The position numbers were made by a program, and so were the translations under genes. The notes under the pieces were generated by a model, which was not told where the DNA came from, made no database searches, and saw only the letters and a list, made by a program, of their open reading frames with translations. Of a stretch of DNA of 64,000 nt, positions 63,493 through 64,000 are shown in pieces (the first letter of the stretch is position 1; every line of letters begins with the position of its first letter). Location: NCBI RefSeq assembly GCF_900167065.1, contig NZ_FUYA01000006.1:124001-188000 (forward strand). The letters run 5' to 3'. Source of the DNA: Desulfobaculum bizertense DSM 18034. Lineage in GTDB: Bacteria; Desulfobacterota; Desulfovibrionia; Desulfovibrionales; Desulfovibrionaceae.

Positions 63493-64000
63493 ATGCACAC
63501 ACTCTGCACCCTCACGGATTTCAGCTACACGCATAAACTGAATGGCCTGACAGCGCCCTCTGGGCTTTCGCTGTCGCTTGGGTGCGGAGAATGTCTGCTC
63601 ATTACGGGAGAATCCGGTTCCGGCAAAAGCACGCTTCTGACCTGCCTTGCCGGGCTGGATTCTCCTGACAATTTTTCTGGCCAGTGCACCCTCTCCTGCC
63701 CAAGCAGCTGGAGCGGTGCCCCTGCTGGCCTCGTGCTTCAAAATCCGGAAACACAAATTCTGTGCGCCACCAGCATCGAAGAAGCCCGCTTTGGTGCAGA
63801 AAATATTTTTGGAGAAAGCCCGGAAGCGCAGCAGCGAGCAGAACACAGCCTCCTGCACACCGGTCTCTCCCCTCTTCCGGCAGAGCACACCGAAGCCCTG
63901 TCTATGGGACAAAAATATCGTCTCGTTCTTGCCTCAGTCCTCGCCATGCACCCAGCGCTTCTGCTCCTTGACGAGCCGTTCTCACAGCTCGACCGCAACG
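63493..64000 (+). CDS. ECF-type ABC transporter ATP-binding protein (CbiO/EcfA-like), 3' end outside window
   Basis: The first 169 codons are present; the gene runs off the window. ATG 63493 lies 5 bp after the receptor stop. Walker A GESGSGKST (about 39-47), Q-loop LVLQNPETQI (the QNP motif typical of ECF and cobalt ATPases), signature LSMGQKYRLVLAS (LSGGQ with M for G), Walker B ALLLLDEPFSQLD. It would energise an inner-membrane importer for the compound brought in by the TonB receptor. The rest of the transporter should lie beyond the window. Confidence 0.88.
   Translation, partial: MHTLCTLTDFSYTHKLNGLTAPSGLSLSLGCGECLLITGESGSGKSTLLTCLAGLDSPDNFSGQCTLSCPSSWSGAPAGLVLQNPETQILCATSIEEARFGAENIFGESPEAQQRAEHSLLHTGLSPLPAEHTEALSMGQKYRLVLASVLAMHPALLLLDEPFSQLDRN

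Overview
The window looks like the chromosome of an anaerobic, respiring, Gram-negative bacterium of the Desulfovibrionales type (Desulfobacterota); this is inferred from gene content only. The signs are a Wolinella-type fumarate reductase next to a two-subunit class I fumarase and malic enzyme, an N-type (alternative) ATPase operon, a Re-citrate-synthase-like enzyme, GSI-type glutamine synthetase, a CbiE-CbiT fusion of the anaerobic cobalamin pathway, and lipoprotein and TonB features of a diderm. No rRNA, CRISPR array, transposase or complete prophage was seen.

Layout. 1-212: end of a hairpin repeat and a terminator. 213-7736 (minus): a C4-dicarboxylate module, with a DASS-type transporter, malic enzyme, fumarase beta and alpha, and fumarate reductase B, A and C; it links fumarate, malate and pyruvate. 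8068-11388 (minus): Cache hybrid histidine kinase plus NtrC-type regulator. 11735-16659 (plus): RND efflux pair and a MarR regulator behind a promoter full of palindromes. 16885-22336 (plus): cobB, cbiD, cbiET, then bioB-bioY. 22395-23934 (minus): mazG, cvpA-like. 24216-26843 (plus): ZnuA-like protein, orphan dipeptide-type ABC ATPase, small unknown protein. 27343-34900 (minus): complete N-ATPase operon atpDCQRBEFAG and a universal stress protein, then rlmB to 36031. 36187-42290: LysM murein transglycosylase, histone-deacetylase-like protein, hydantoinase-like ATPase. 42291-45476 (minus): marR-emrA-emrB efflux. 45730-50593: plsY, glnA, citrate-synthase-like Cache fusion. 50755-57490: unknown protein, orphan phage-tail-fibre-like protein, topB. 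57956-60691 (minus): CLC channel with CBS domains, ribF. 60881-64000 (plus): tRNA-Leu(CAG), Fur-like site, TonB receptor, start of an ECF-type ABC ATPase.

The most unusual element is a family of 450-490 bp intergenic repeats, each a series of about nine hairpins. Five complete copies and one copy cut by the window start were found. Of the six convergent gene junctions visible on both sides, five hold a complete copy (only bioY/mazG does not); no copy was seen in a divergent or co-directional gap. Between copies the hairpin arms change sequence but keep pairing, while the apex GCGAAGC of one hairpin and the sequence of a 23-bp palindrome hold constant. Every copy also has a guanine-quadruplex-type run. 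This pattern points to selection on structure at gene ends: a candidate undescribed insulator, terminator or nucleoid element, or a structured 3' UTR RNA.

Other points of interest are an abrupt change to all-CTC leucine codons inside plsY beside a repeat, a 29-residue repeat in the tail-fibre-like protein, a metabolic enzyme fused to a Cache-like sensor domain, a deacetylase with a cysteine-rich tail, and a TonB receptor with a glycine-histidine loop in front of an ECF ATPase.
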